A model generated the notes under the pieces. That model was given only the letters and a program-made list of their open reading frames with translations. It did no database searches and was not told where the DNA came from. A stretch of 17,000 nucleotides of DNA from JAZDJJ01 sp043804035 (GTDB lineage: Bacteria; Bacteroidota; Bacteroidia; Palsa-948), in assembly GCA_043804035.1 (NCBI GenBank), contig JAZDJJ010000193.1, forward strand, positions 1 through 17,000, read 5' to 3'. Below are positions 1 to 6,346 of this stretch, piece after piece; position 1 is the stretch's first letter, and every line of letters starts with the position of its first letter. The position numbers and the translations under genes are program-made.

Positions 1-136
1 TTGATTTTTAACCACGGAGCACACAAAGTCATTTCACAAAGAACACGAAGAACTCAATAAAATCAATACTTTGTGAACTTTGTGATTTCTTGGTGACCTT
101 CGTGGTTAAGTGTTTTTTGTATTTTTAGAACTGCCC
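1..136. repeat. TIR-bounded palindromic repeat, copy 1 (left end outside window)
   Basis: This is nearly identical to the element at 2529-2679: both contain the core TTAACCACGGAGCACACAAA and end in an ACTTTGTG/GTGGTTAA arm that pairs back with it. The right terminus, TTTTTAGAACTGCCC, is the complement of the left terminus GGGCRGTTCC seen in other copies. The left terminus lies before base 1. The inner arms TTAACCACGGAG and CTTCGTGGTTAA form a long imperfect hairpin. It lies downstream of the Fnr-like gene, so it may also act as a 3' end structure. Confidence 0.85.
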
Positions 137-143
137 TATAATG

Positions 144-180
144 CCCTTTCAGGGCTACTTGAATTTCTTGACTATTTTAG
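144..180. terminator. Two short hairpins downstream of the Fnr-like gene
   Basis: GCCCT-TTC-AGGGC (144-156) and GACTA-TTT-TAGTC (168-180) are two perfect 5-bp stems between the repeat end and the stop of the minus-strand regulator gene. Neither has a clear T tract, so termination is only a suggestion. Confidence 0.3.
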
Positions 181-198
181 TCGGACAACAGTGATTGC

Positions 199-924
199 CT
201 ATTTGAAAATGCTGCCTATTTTTTTTAATCCTTTAATATTAAGAATTGTTATTTTTCGTCCTTTGATAGAAAGTAATTTATCGTTTTTAAATTCTGATAA
301 AAATCGGGTAATAGTTTCTTTTGATGTTCCTACAATATTTGCTAACTCTTCTCGTGAAAAAGATAAAGTGTTTGAGTCGGCATCCTCGGCTGTGTTACTA
401 TCTACGTTTTTTTCTTTATTGAAAATATTGTTTAGTGTTATCAACTCTTCTGCTAACCGTTCTCTGACAGATTTTTGAGCGAGAGATGTAATTTTATTAT
501 CCACTTCTTCTAATCTTTCGCATAATGCAGTAATTATTTTAAATTCAACGGAAGGATATTTTGATAAAATATTTAAAAAATCATTTTTATAAATCAAGCA
601 GAGATTAGAATCTTCAACAGCAACAATATTGGTAGTATAATTTTTATTACAGAATAATGCTTTCATACCTATTAATTCGCCGGGAGAAACAAATCTAAAA
701 ACATATTCTTTCCCCATTACACCGTACTTAAAAACTTTTAATTTCCCTTTATTGACGCAGTAAATTCCGATGGGATTGGTATTAGCACGTATAACAGATT
801 GACCTTTTTTGAATGAAGAACATTTTTTTTTCTCGGATAAAATTTTTATATCTTTCTTGTCTATATTAGCAAAAACGGATTTTGAAAAAATAATACATCT
901 ATCGCAACTTTGATTAGTATACAT
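199..924 (-). CDS. Crp/Fnr family transcriptional regulator (Fnr-like)
   Basis: A 241-residue cyclic-nucleotide-binding-fold regulator with a C-terminal helix-turn-helix. An N-terminal CxxC pair (C7, C10) and further cysteines C35, C56, C92, C109 and C135 resemble the oxygen-sensing Fe-S Fnr type, although which cysteines would bind a cluster cannot be assigned. Residues about 25-125 form the beta-roll (the GELIGMKALF region), 130-165 the dimerisation helix, and 187-222 the winged helix. The recognition helix contains SKETITRFL, matching the E-x-x-S/T-R pattern that reads TTGAT half-sites in E. coli Fnr. A low-complexity acidic stretch (about 171-186) separates helix and DNA-binding domain. 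The gene is divergent from the flippase. The likely role is control of anaerobic or nitrosative-stress genes; redox sensing is inferred. Confidence 0.85.
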   Translation of the reverse strand: MYTNQSCDRCIIFSKSVFANIDKKDIKILSEKKKCSSFKKGQSVIRANTNPIGIYCVNKGKLKVFKYGVMGKEYVFRFVSPGELIGMKALFCNKNYTTNIVAVEDSNLCLIYKNDFLNILSKYPSVEFKIITALCERLEEVDNKITSLAQKSVRERLAEELITLNNIFNKEKNVDSNTAEDADSNTLSFSREELANIVGTSKETITRFLSEFKNDKLLSIKGRKITILNIKGLKKIGSIFK

Positions 925-949
925 TAAGTAGAAAATATTAAATTGTTTG

Positions 950-957
950 CAAATGTA
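950..957 (-). promoter_or_regulatory. -7 promoter box for the Fnr-like gene
   Basis: On the minus strand this reads TACATTTG, a match to the Bacteroidota TAnnTTTG box, 25 bases before the ATG at 924. No good TTTG is seen 19 bases upstream, so only the -7 half is supported. Confidence 0.45.
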
Positions 958-1011
958 TATTAAAAAAAATATTTTACATACAGATGAAATTTTTAATCTA
1001 CAACTTATTTA

Positions 1012-1019
1012 TATTTTTG
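1012..1019 (+). promoter_or_regulatory. -7 promoter box for the flippase gene
   Basis: TATTTTTG matches TAnnTTTG and lies 42 bases before the ATG at 1062. The -33 position is not convincing. The sequence is AT-rich, so a chance match is possible. Confidence 0.35.
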
Positions 1020-1061
1020 TCTGACACTTTGTTAGAATAAATTTTATTTTTCATAGATTTC

Positions 1062-2510
1062 ATGCAAAAAAAATTCATTACCAATCTTGCTTTTCTTCTT
1101 TTCCTGAATCTGCTCATCAAGCCGTTCTGGGTGCTGGGAATAGATCGCGAAGTGCAAAACGTGGTAGGTGCTGAGAATTACGGAATTTATTTTGCCATCT
1201 TCAATTTTACTTTCCTGCTGAATATCATTCTTGATGTAGGCATCACAAATTTCAATAACAAGAACATTGCTCAGAACAATCATCTTCTTACAAAATATTT
1301 TTCCTCTCTGGTAATAATGAAATTCATGCTTGCGGTTATTTATATTATTCTTACCGCGATAATCGGTTTGATAATCGGCTATGATTACCGCATAATGAAA
1401 CTTCTGCTCATTCTAGGAATGAATCAGTTTCTTATTTCATTTACAGCTTATCTCCGTTCTAATATTGCAGGGCTGCATTTGTTCTGGGTGGACAGCATTG
1501 TTTCTGTGCTTGACAGATTTATTATGATTATCCTTTGCCTATTTCTTTTCCGTAATCCGCAATGGTTTGGCATAGAGGGAAACCTTGACATCATGCATTA
1601 TGTATATGCGCAAACCGTAGCATATCTTGCAACAAGCGTCATCACTTTTATCATTGTCATTAGCAAAACCGAATTCTTTAAGTTTCGTTTCAGTCGCGTT
1701 TTCTCTATAATGATTTTCAAAAAAAGTATTCCATTTGCGATACTCATTATGTTGATGGCTTTTTATAACCGACTTGACACAGTGATGCTTGAACGTATGC
1801 TGCCCAATGGTGCGGAGCAATCAGGAATTTATGCGCAGGCATACCGCTTGCTGGACGCAACAAATATGATTGCATTTCTTTTCGCAGGACTTCTTCTGCC
1901 AATTTTTTCTCGTATGTTGAAATACAAAGAACCAGTAGAAGCACTTGTGAAACTTGCATTTTTACTTCTCATTATTCCCGCTGTGATAATTGCGATTGGA
2001 TGTTGTTTTTATTCTTCAGAATTAATGTCGCTCATGTATAAAGAACATATTGAAAGTTCAGCAGTAATTTTTTCTCTTCTTATGAGTTGTTTTGCTGCTA
2101 TTTCCACAACTTATATTTTTGGAACGCTTCTTACCGCAAATGGAAATCTTCGTGAACTTAACTTGATGGCCACCAGCGGAATCCTGATAAACATCGTACT
2201 GAATTTATTTTTGATTCCAAGATTTCAGGCAGTCGGCTCAGCGGTTTCAAGTTTTGTAACACAATTTCTTACAGCAATTATGCAAGTGCTAATCGTGCAA
2301 AGCATTTTTAAATTCAAGATAAATTACAAATTGATACTAATGCTGATTATTTTCATTGCGGGTGTAATTCTGATAAATTATTTTTCAAAAGGAATGCATA
2401 AAAATTGGATGGTGAATTTTGTGATAATGATAATTGCATGTGGATTTTGGGCATTTGTAATTCGCATACTTAATATTAAATCTATATTTCGTATTTTGAA
2501 ATACGGGTAA
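1062..2510 (+). CDS. Polysaccharide (O-antigen type) flippase, MOP superfamily
   Basis: A 482-residue integral membrane protein with about 12-14 hydrophobic segments spread over its whole length, the usual size and pattern for Wzx/PST-type flippases that move lipid-linked oligosaccharides across the inner membrane. Recognisable stretches are the N-terminal LLIKPFWVLGIDREVQNVVG, GIYFAIFNFTFLLNIILDVG (about 41-60), and YNRLDTVMLERML (about 235-247), where the Asp/Arg-containing helix is typical of the family. The ATG at 1062 is followed directly by an A8 run. It stands alone rather than in a polysaccharide cluster, with a SAM methyltransferase about 340 bases downstream across a repeat. The transported glycan cannot be inferred. 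Confidence 0.85.
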   Translation: MQKKFITNLAFLLFLNLLIKPFWVLGIDREVQNVVGAENYGIYFAIFNFTFLLNIILDVGITNFNNKNIAQNNHLLTKYFSSLVIMKFMLAVIYIILTAIIGLIIGYDYRIMKLLLILGMNQFLISFTAYLRSNIAGLHLFWVDSIVSVLDRFIMIILCLFLFRNPQWFGIEGNLDIMHYVYAQTVAYLATSVITFIIVISKTEFFKFRFSRVFSIMIFKKSIPFAILIMLMAFYNRLDTVMLERMLPNGAEQSGIYAQAYRLLDATNMIAFLFAGLLLPIFSRMLKYKEPVEALVKLAFLLLIIPAVIIAIGCCFYSSELMSLMYKEHIESSAVIFSLLMSCFAAISTTYIFGTLLTANGNLRELNLMATSGILINIVLNLFLIPRFQAVGSAVSSFVTQFLTAIMQVLIVQSIFKFKINYKLILMLIIFIAGVILINYFSKGMHKNWMVNFVIMIIACGFWAFVIRILNIKSIFRILKYG

Positions 2511-2849
2511 TTAACGGATATATGTTTAGGGCGGTTCCAGAAATTGATTTTTAACCACGGAGCACACAAAGTCATTTCACAAAGAACACGAAGAACTCAA
2601 TAAAATCAATGCTTTGTGGACTTTGTGATTTCTTAGTGGTCTTTGTGGTTAAGTGTTTTTTGAATTTTGGGAACCGCCCTTTAGTTTGTTAAAACAATTT
2701 ACAATTATGAAACAAACTTATCATTTCAATGCAAAGGCAATAGCGCAAATGGTCTATACATTTTAAATGCCTTAAATGATTCCGGAACTAAAAAATAATT
2801 TTACAACGATAATTCTACTAATAGAATCAAAATAAATATTCTTTAACGT
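2511..2849. other. Intergenic region, mostly repeat copy 2
   Basis: The first half is the TIR element at 2529-2679. The remainder (2684-2849) is AT-rich with no convincing gene. A short open frame at about 2733-2796, ending ...NALNDSGTKK, could be the tail of a decayed gene but matches nothing I recognise. No TAnnTTTG box with good spacing was found ahead of the next gene. Confidence 0.5.
2529..2679. repeat. TIR-bounded palindromic repeat, copy 2 (complete)
   Basis: This complete element starts GGGCGGTTCC and ends GGAACCGCCC, a perfect 10-bp terminal inverted repeat. Inside are the arms TTAACCACGGAG and TTGTGGTTAA flanking a CACAAAG-rich core nearly identical to 1-136. TTTA is present on both sides (2525-2528 and 2680-2683), consistent with a 4-bp target duplication. 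There is no coding capacity, so a non-autonomous mobile (MITE-like) element is the best reading. Confidence 0.85.
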
Positions 2850-3485
2850 ATGGTTATCAAGCCATTTAAAATAAAGTTATCTGAAAAATATTCATTGCCG
2901 GAAAACGCATCCATTTTAGATATAGGGGCTGGAAGTCATTCCGCTACAATTATAAAAAAGTGGTTGCCAAAATGCAATTACACGGGAATAGATATTTCAA
3001 GGGATTATCATAATGATGAATCCGATTTTAAAGCAATGGATGAATTTTTTGAAATAGATTTAACAAAATTAAAATTTGATATTATTCCAGAAAACAAATA
3101 TGATTTAATTATTATGAGCCATGTAATTGAGCATTTATATAATGGGGATAAGGTAATTACAGGATTAACTTCTAAATTAAAAAAGGGAGGTCTGATGTAT
3201 ATTGAATTTCCTTCAGAGAAAAGTATAACCTTTCCATCTATGCGAGAAACATTAAATTTTTTTGACGATGCTACTCATTGTAGGATATATTCATTAAAAG
3301 AATTATGTAATTTATTAATGAATAATAAATGCAAAATTTTAAAAGCAGGCACAAGAAGACAGTGGATAAATATTTTTGTAATGCCTTTTAAAATCCCTAT
3401 TCAACTAATTTCAAAAAGATATGTCAGGGCAGGAGTATTTTGGGATTTATTTGGCTTTGCCGATTTTATAATTGCTAAAAAATAA
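2850..3485 (+). CDS. Class I SAM-dependent methyltransferase
   Basis: A 211-residue Rossmann-fold methyltransferase of the Methyltransf_11/23 type. Motif I is SILDIGAGSH (21-30), the acidic end of strand 2 is GIDIS (46-50), motif IV/post-I is YDLIIMSHVIEHL (84-96), and LKKGGLMYIEFPS (110-122) is the usual strand-5 turn. It has no membrane segment or signal peptide. The substrate is unknown; proteins of this kind often act on sugars, lipids or small metabolites, and the upstream flippase gives a weak hint of glycan modification. An AT-rich leader and no clear ribosome-binding site precede the ATG. The gene is flanked on both sides by copies of the TIR repeat family. Confidence 0.8.
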   Translation: MVIKPFKIKLSEKYSLPENASILDIGAGSHSATIIKKWLPKCNYTGIDISRDYHNDESDFKAMDEFFEIDLTKLKFDIIPENKYDLIIMSHVIEHLYNGDKVITGLTSKLKKGGLMYIEFPSEKSITFPSMRETLNFFDDATHCRIYSLKELCNLLMNNKCKILKAGTRRQWINIFVMPFKIPIQLISKRYVRAGVFWDLFGFADFIIAKK

Positions 3486-3524
3486 AAAGGAATTATATCA
3501 AAATTCGGACTAATTTTTTCTTAA

Positions 3525-3708
3525 GAGCAGTTCCAAAAATTTGTTTCGTCATTGCGACATGAAGCGACCTGCCTGCTGCGGGCAGGAGCGAAATGGAAGC
3601 AATCTCTAATCTGCCTGTGCCGAACACGGCAGACAGGTAGCAAGGACAAAGATTGCTTCAGTCGTTCCTCCTTCGCAATGACGTTTATTTGTATTTTTGG
3701 AACTGCCC
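3525..3708. repeat. TIR-bounded palindromic repeat with a different core
   Basis: The outer ends are GAGCAGTTCCAAAAAT and ATTTTTGGAACTGCCC, the same terminal inverted repeat as copies 1 and 2, but the interior is unrelated. It holds CGTCATTGCGA...AAGCAATCT paired with AGATTGCTTC...TCGCAATGACG, plus inner hairpins around CCTGCCTGCTGCGGGCAGG (3569-3587) and the CTGCCTGT/ACAGGTAG region. It can fold into one long nested hairpin. An apparent open frame across it is an artefact of the repeat. Confidence 0.85.
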
Positions 3709-3968
3709 TTTTATCCCGTTTATGTGGTTACATGAAAATAGAAAATGGTATAGAAAAAAGAAATAAGTAGAGTTTATATGCCAAATGAAAGTGAGCCACT
3801 TATTTTTTAGTTAAGAAATAATTTTTGTTTTGATTTCTGATTCAATTTAAAATTGATTAATTTAATTTTTTTCAGTCGCTTTTCTTTTTCAATAAACACT
3901 GTAAGCGTCTCTGTTTTTAGGTTCCATTTCGCCATCACAAAATAGTTGATATACGTTTTTGGAAGTAT

Positions 3969-3976
3969 TATTTTTG
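3969..3976 (+). promoter_or_regulatory. Possible -7 box for the DNA methyltransferase gene
   Basis: TATTTTTG matches TAnnTTTG 77 bases before the ATG at 4053, with a TTG about 20 bases upstream (one base off the ideal spacing). A second match, TAGGTTTG (4041-4048), lies too close to the start codon unless the message is leaderless. Confidence 0.3.
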
Positions 3977-3999
3977 TATTGGCAATTTCGATGATTGCT

Positions 4000-4046
4000 T
4001 TTTGATTTATATCCCGTTTATGTGTAATTGAAATTTTATGTAGGTT
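4000..4046. repeat. Left flanking tract of the methyltransferase cassette
   Basis: CTTTTTGATTTATATCCCGTTTATGTGTAAT...AAATTTTATGTAGGTT is repeated with few changes, split by an insertion, at 6067-6088 plus 6159-6185. The 14-mer ATCCCGTTTATGTG also occurs at 3713-3726. Its function is unknown. Confidence 0.6.
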
Positions 4047-4052
4047 TGCAAA

Positions 4053-4925
4053 ATGGAATTACTTGAAAAAACAATTAATAAAAATGATAATGGCAAACAC
4101 ATTCCATTAATAGATAATTTTATACCTGTAAATAAAATTATTAATGAATGCTGTGTCAATGGGATGAAAAAGTTGCCGGCTGGCTGTGTTGACTTAGTTA
4201 TCACTTCACCTCCGTATGATGCAATAAGGGACTATAAGGGATTTGATATCGACTTACACGAAACAGGTAAGGAAATTTTTCGTGTCTTAAAAGATGGTGG
4301 TCTTGCCGCTATGGTTATTCAAGACCAGACGAAAAAATTTGGTAAAACATTAACATCGTTCAGAACTATTCTTGATTGGTGCGATAATGTGGGATTTAAA
4401 CTATTTGAATGCTTGATATACAAAAAATATGGAGCGGAGGGGGCATGGTGGAGCAAACGATTCAGAGTTGACCATGAATATCTCCCACTTTTTCTAAAAG
4501 GCGAAAGACCACAATACTTTAATAAAGAGCCAATAAAAATTCCATCCAAATGGGCGGGCGTAACTATGACTGGCGCTGCAACACGACTGACCAATGGAAA
4601 AACACTAAACTCAAGAAAAGTAACTATCAATCCCACAAAATGTCCCGGCACGGTTTGGATTTATGAGACCTGCGGAGATGGGGAGAAATTGAAACACGAA
4701 CATCCTGCAACTTTTCCGGATAAATTGCCGGAAGACTTAATAAAATGTTTTTGTCCTGTGGAAGGAATTGTGCTTGATCCTTTTATGGGCAGCGGCACTA
4801 CTGCAATAGCCGCACTGAAAAATGACAGGAGTTTTATTGGATTTGATATTTCAAAAGAATATTGTAAACTTGCAGAAAAAAGAATTGCAAAAAATGCTCC
4901 GCAGTTATCACTTAAACTTACTTGA
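4053..4925 (+). CDS. Site-specific DNA methyltransferase, beta class (m4C or m6A)
   Basis: A 290-residue DNA methyltransferase in beta-class motif order. The catalytic motif IV TSPPYD (51-56) comes first, followed by a central variable region (about 120-210) likely to hold target recognition. Motif X (HPATFPDKLPEDLI, 217-230) and SAM-binding motif I (DPFMGSGTT, 242-250) are C-terminal, then FIGFDIS (261-267). The SPPY form favours N4-cytosine modification, but some m6A enzymes share it. The length is normal and no motif is missing, so it should be active. It ends 18 bases inside the convergent gene at 4908-5882, an arrangement common for restriction-modification partners. The recognition sequence cannot be predicted. 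Confidence 0.85.
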   Translation: MELLEKTINKNDNGKHIPLIDNFIPVNKIINECCVNGMKKLPAGCVDLVITSPPYDAIRDYKGFDIDLHETGKEIFRVLKDGGLAAMVIQDQTKKFGKTLTSFRTILDWCDNVGFKLFECLIYKKYGAEGAWWSKRFRVDHEYLPLFLKGERPQYFNKEPIKIPSKWAGVTMTGAATRLTNGKTLNSRKVTINPTKCPGTVWIYETCGDGEKLKHEHPATFPDKLPEDLIKCFCPVEGIVLDPFMGSGTTAIAALKNDRSFIGFDISKEYCKLAEKRIAKNAPQLSLKLT

Positions 4926-5882
4926 ATTTAAAGTATATTCTATTTGTTTTGTTCCTGTAATTGCAAAGGAAATTGGATTCTTTTTCATAATAGCAGTATA
5001 GTTTTTGTTGTTTAATTTACCAATAGGAATTATTCCTTTTTTGAAATTAACCATTTCCAAATCATCCATAGTCCAGTTGTCTTTAATGAAACTCCATTCT
5101 GTTAATTTACTCAGAAAGTTTATTAGTGTTGTGGTTCTGTTTAGTAAATCATCTGGGAAAGAATTATTTTTAATTTCTAAAATTTTGATTTTATCTCCGC
5201 CTCTTTTTCCTCTTGCAATAAATCGGAATTCGTCAAATATTTTTTCAAGGTCGTGCATCATCGTTGAAATTTTTTGTGCTGCGAAAATATTCAGAAGTGC
5301 AGCAATCGGACTGCTTTCATTTTTTGCGTTGAGAAATTTCAGCCAACTGATACAATTCTCAGGATAATTCAGTAAATTTTTAAAAGTTCCATCAACATAG
5401 AGCAAAACAGTTACAGCCGTCTTCGGAACAGAGAATTCAATTTTTGTTCTGGCAATGCACATCAATAAATGAATTGTCGCCAATGGATATTTAAGAGCAA
5501 AGTTTTTATTCGCGTCATATCCTCTGATATTGTTTGGGTTTATGCTGTTTGAAAAGTTATTCCAGTTTTTCGGAATGTCATTTTTATTGTAAAGTACCAT
5601 ATGCTGTCCAATGCTTTTACACTCCTTGCTGAAAATTTCCATATCAAGAAATACACAGTCAGATGGTTTTACTTTTTTCTTTATTGCTAAATTCTTTCCG
5701 TCATAGTATCCAACAATTTCCCAGTTGAAAAATGCTGACATAAAAAGTCCGCAAAGTATTCCATCGATGTCTGGGCTGACGATACATTTTTTGTTCCGCT
5801 CAATTATCCAAGAGTATTTTTTTATGATTTCAGGATAATCAATAATGTTTGTTTTTTCTTTTTCTTCTTCAAAAAGTTCCAT
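4908..5882 (-). CDS. Unrecognised protein with N-terminal DxDG motif, partner of the DNA methyltransferase
   Basis: I do not recognise a named family in this 324-residue protein. There is no signal peptide or membrane helix. Near the N terminus is CIVSPDIDGILCGLFMS (33-49), followed by WEIVGYYDGK (54-63), DCVFLDMEIF (75-84, acidic D80 and E82) and SIGQHMVLYN (90-99). The spacing of a (S/H)PDxDG loop, an FLD-type acidic strand and a following His is reminiscent of the DHH phosphoesterase or nuclease fold, but no DHH triplet is present. The C-terminal half is mixed alpha/beta with a Lys/Arg patch (ARGKRGGDKIK, about 224-234). Tail-to-tail overlap with a DNA methyltransferase makes a restriction or defence nuclease plausible by inference. 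The start is the ATG 25 bases downstream of a -7 box. Confidence 0.75.
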   Translation of the reverse strand: MELFEEEKEKTNIIDYPEIIKKYSWIIERNKKCIVSPDIDGILCGLFMSAFFNWEIVGYYDGKNLAIKKKVKPSDCVFLDMEIFSKECKSIGQHMVLYNKNDIPKNWNNFSNSINPNNIRGYDANKNFALKYPLATIHLLMCIARTKIEFSVPKTAVTVLLYVDGTFKNLLNYPENCISWLKFLNAKNESSPIAALLNIFAAQKISTMMHDLEKIFDEFRFIARGKRGGDKIKILEIKNNSFPDDLLNRTTTLINFLSKLTEWSFIKDNWTMDDLEMVNFKKGIIPIGKLNNKNYTAIMKKNPISFAITGTKQIEYTLNSSKFK

Positions 5883-5907
5883 TATAGTTTTAAGTTTTTA
5901 TTATTGG

Positions 5908-5915
5908 CAAAAGTA
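5908..5915 (-). promoter_or_regulatory. -7 promoter box for the DxDG gene
   Basis: On the minus strand this reads TACTTTTG, matching TAnnTTTG, 25 bases before the ATG at 5882. That is the same distance as for the Fnr-like gene. The -33 half is weak. Confidence 0.45.
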
Positions 5916-6066
5916 TACAAATAGTTGGAGTTTTTTGTCAGCCCGCAAGTAATTGTCCCCGTACTGACTCGTCCTAAAAAAAGTTTACACATTTTGGTTG
6001 ATAATCCTGCTGCAGATTTACACTTTTATTTTAGTCCTGAATACTGTTTACATTTCTTCTACAAAT

Positions 6067-6185
6067 CCTTTTTGATTTTTATCCCGTTCTCGTATTGAGC
6101 TTTGCCGAAATATTGGTATTTGAGCTTCGGACATTGAGCTTGCCGAAATGCCGAAAATATGTGTAATCAAAAATTTTATGTACGT
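6067..6185. repeat. Right flanking tract, split by a small inserted unit
   Basis: CTTTTTGATTTTTATCCCGTT (6068-6088) and ATGTGTAATCAAAAATTTTATGTACGTT (6159-6186) match the continuous tract at 4000-4046. Between them, 6089-6158 holds a Bacteroidota-style GAGCTTGCCGAAAT repeat unit in three partial copies, evidently a later insertion. Confidence 0.6.
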
Positions 6186-6278
6186 TCAATACTCACTTTT
6201 TCTAACACAATTTCATTTCACACTTCGGACAATTTCCATACTTTTGAAATTTAAGATTAACCCGACAACCTTTTAAAA

Positions 6279-6309
6279 CTTGACATAATTAAAACTTTCT
6301 ATACTTTTG
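6279..6309 (+). promoter_or_regulatory. Bacteroidota-type promoter of the amino acid permease
   Basis: CTTG (6279-6282), exactly 19 bases, then TACTTTTG (6302-6309) fits the TTTG-N19-TAnnTTTG consensus. The ATG lies 37 bases downstream, giving a short leader. Confidence 0.75.
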
Positions 6310-6346
6310 TTGCACTTTAAATCATAATCCAATAAATAAAAAAATT

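Larger units (their letters stand above)
3486..4052. other. Repeat-rich intergenic region
   Basis: It holds the palindromic element at 3525-3708, then ATCCCGTTTATGTG at 3713-3726 and the identical 14-mer again at 4011-4024. On the minus strand 3807-3935 is a 42-codon Lys-rich open frame (MAKWNLKTETLTVFIEKEKR...), and the same frame stays open without an ATG back towards 4050. It may be a gene remnant but I do not recognise it. No RNA gene was seen. Confidence 0.5.
5883..6346. other. Intergenic region with repeat remnants and the permease promoter
   Basis: No gene is seen. It contains two related stretches, GTCCTAAAAAAAGTTTACAC (5971-5990) and GTCCTGAATACTGTTTACA (6034-6052), possibly ends of a lost insertion sequence. 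The flanking tract is at 6067-6185, interrupted by a unit with TTGAGCTTTGCCGAAAT and TTGAGCTTGCCGAAAT. The permease promoter (6279-6309) closes the region. Confidence 0.5.

Noticed and set aside
110..478. Plus-strand open frame of about 120 codons
   Set aside because: It lies antisense to the Fnr-like gene and starts inside a repeat; no domain or start signal.
3552..3770. Plus-strand open frame across the palindromic element
   Set aside because: The whole frame is repeat sequence, rich in hairpin arms; not a gene.
3807..3935. Minus-strand 42-codon Lys-rich frame, extendable upstream without a start
   Set aside because: No recognisable family, no promoter, low complexity; mentioned in the intergenic entry only.
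4007..4204. Minus-strand 65-codon frame at the start of the methyltransferase
   Set aside because: Antisense shadow of the methyltransferase gene.
5966..6052. Insertion-sequence ends (GTCCTAAAAAAAGTTTACAC and GTCCTGAATACTGTTTACA; also CTCGTCCTGAAATAGG at 16146-16161)
   Set aside because: The similarity is suggestive but no transposase or paired inverted end is present; too weak to list as a mobile element.
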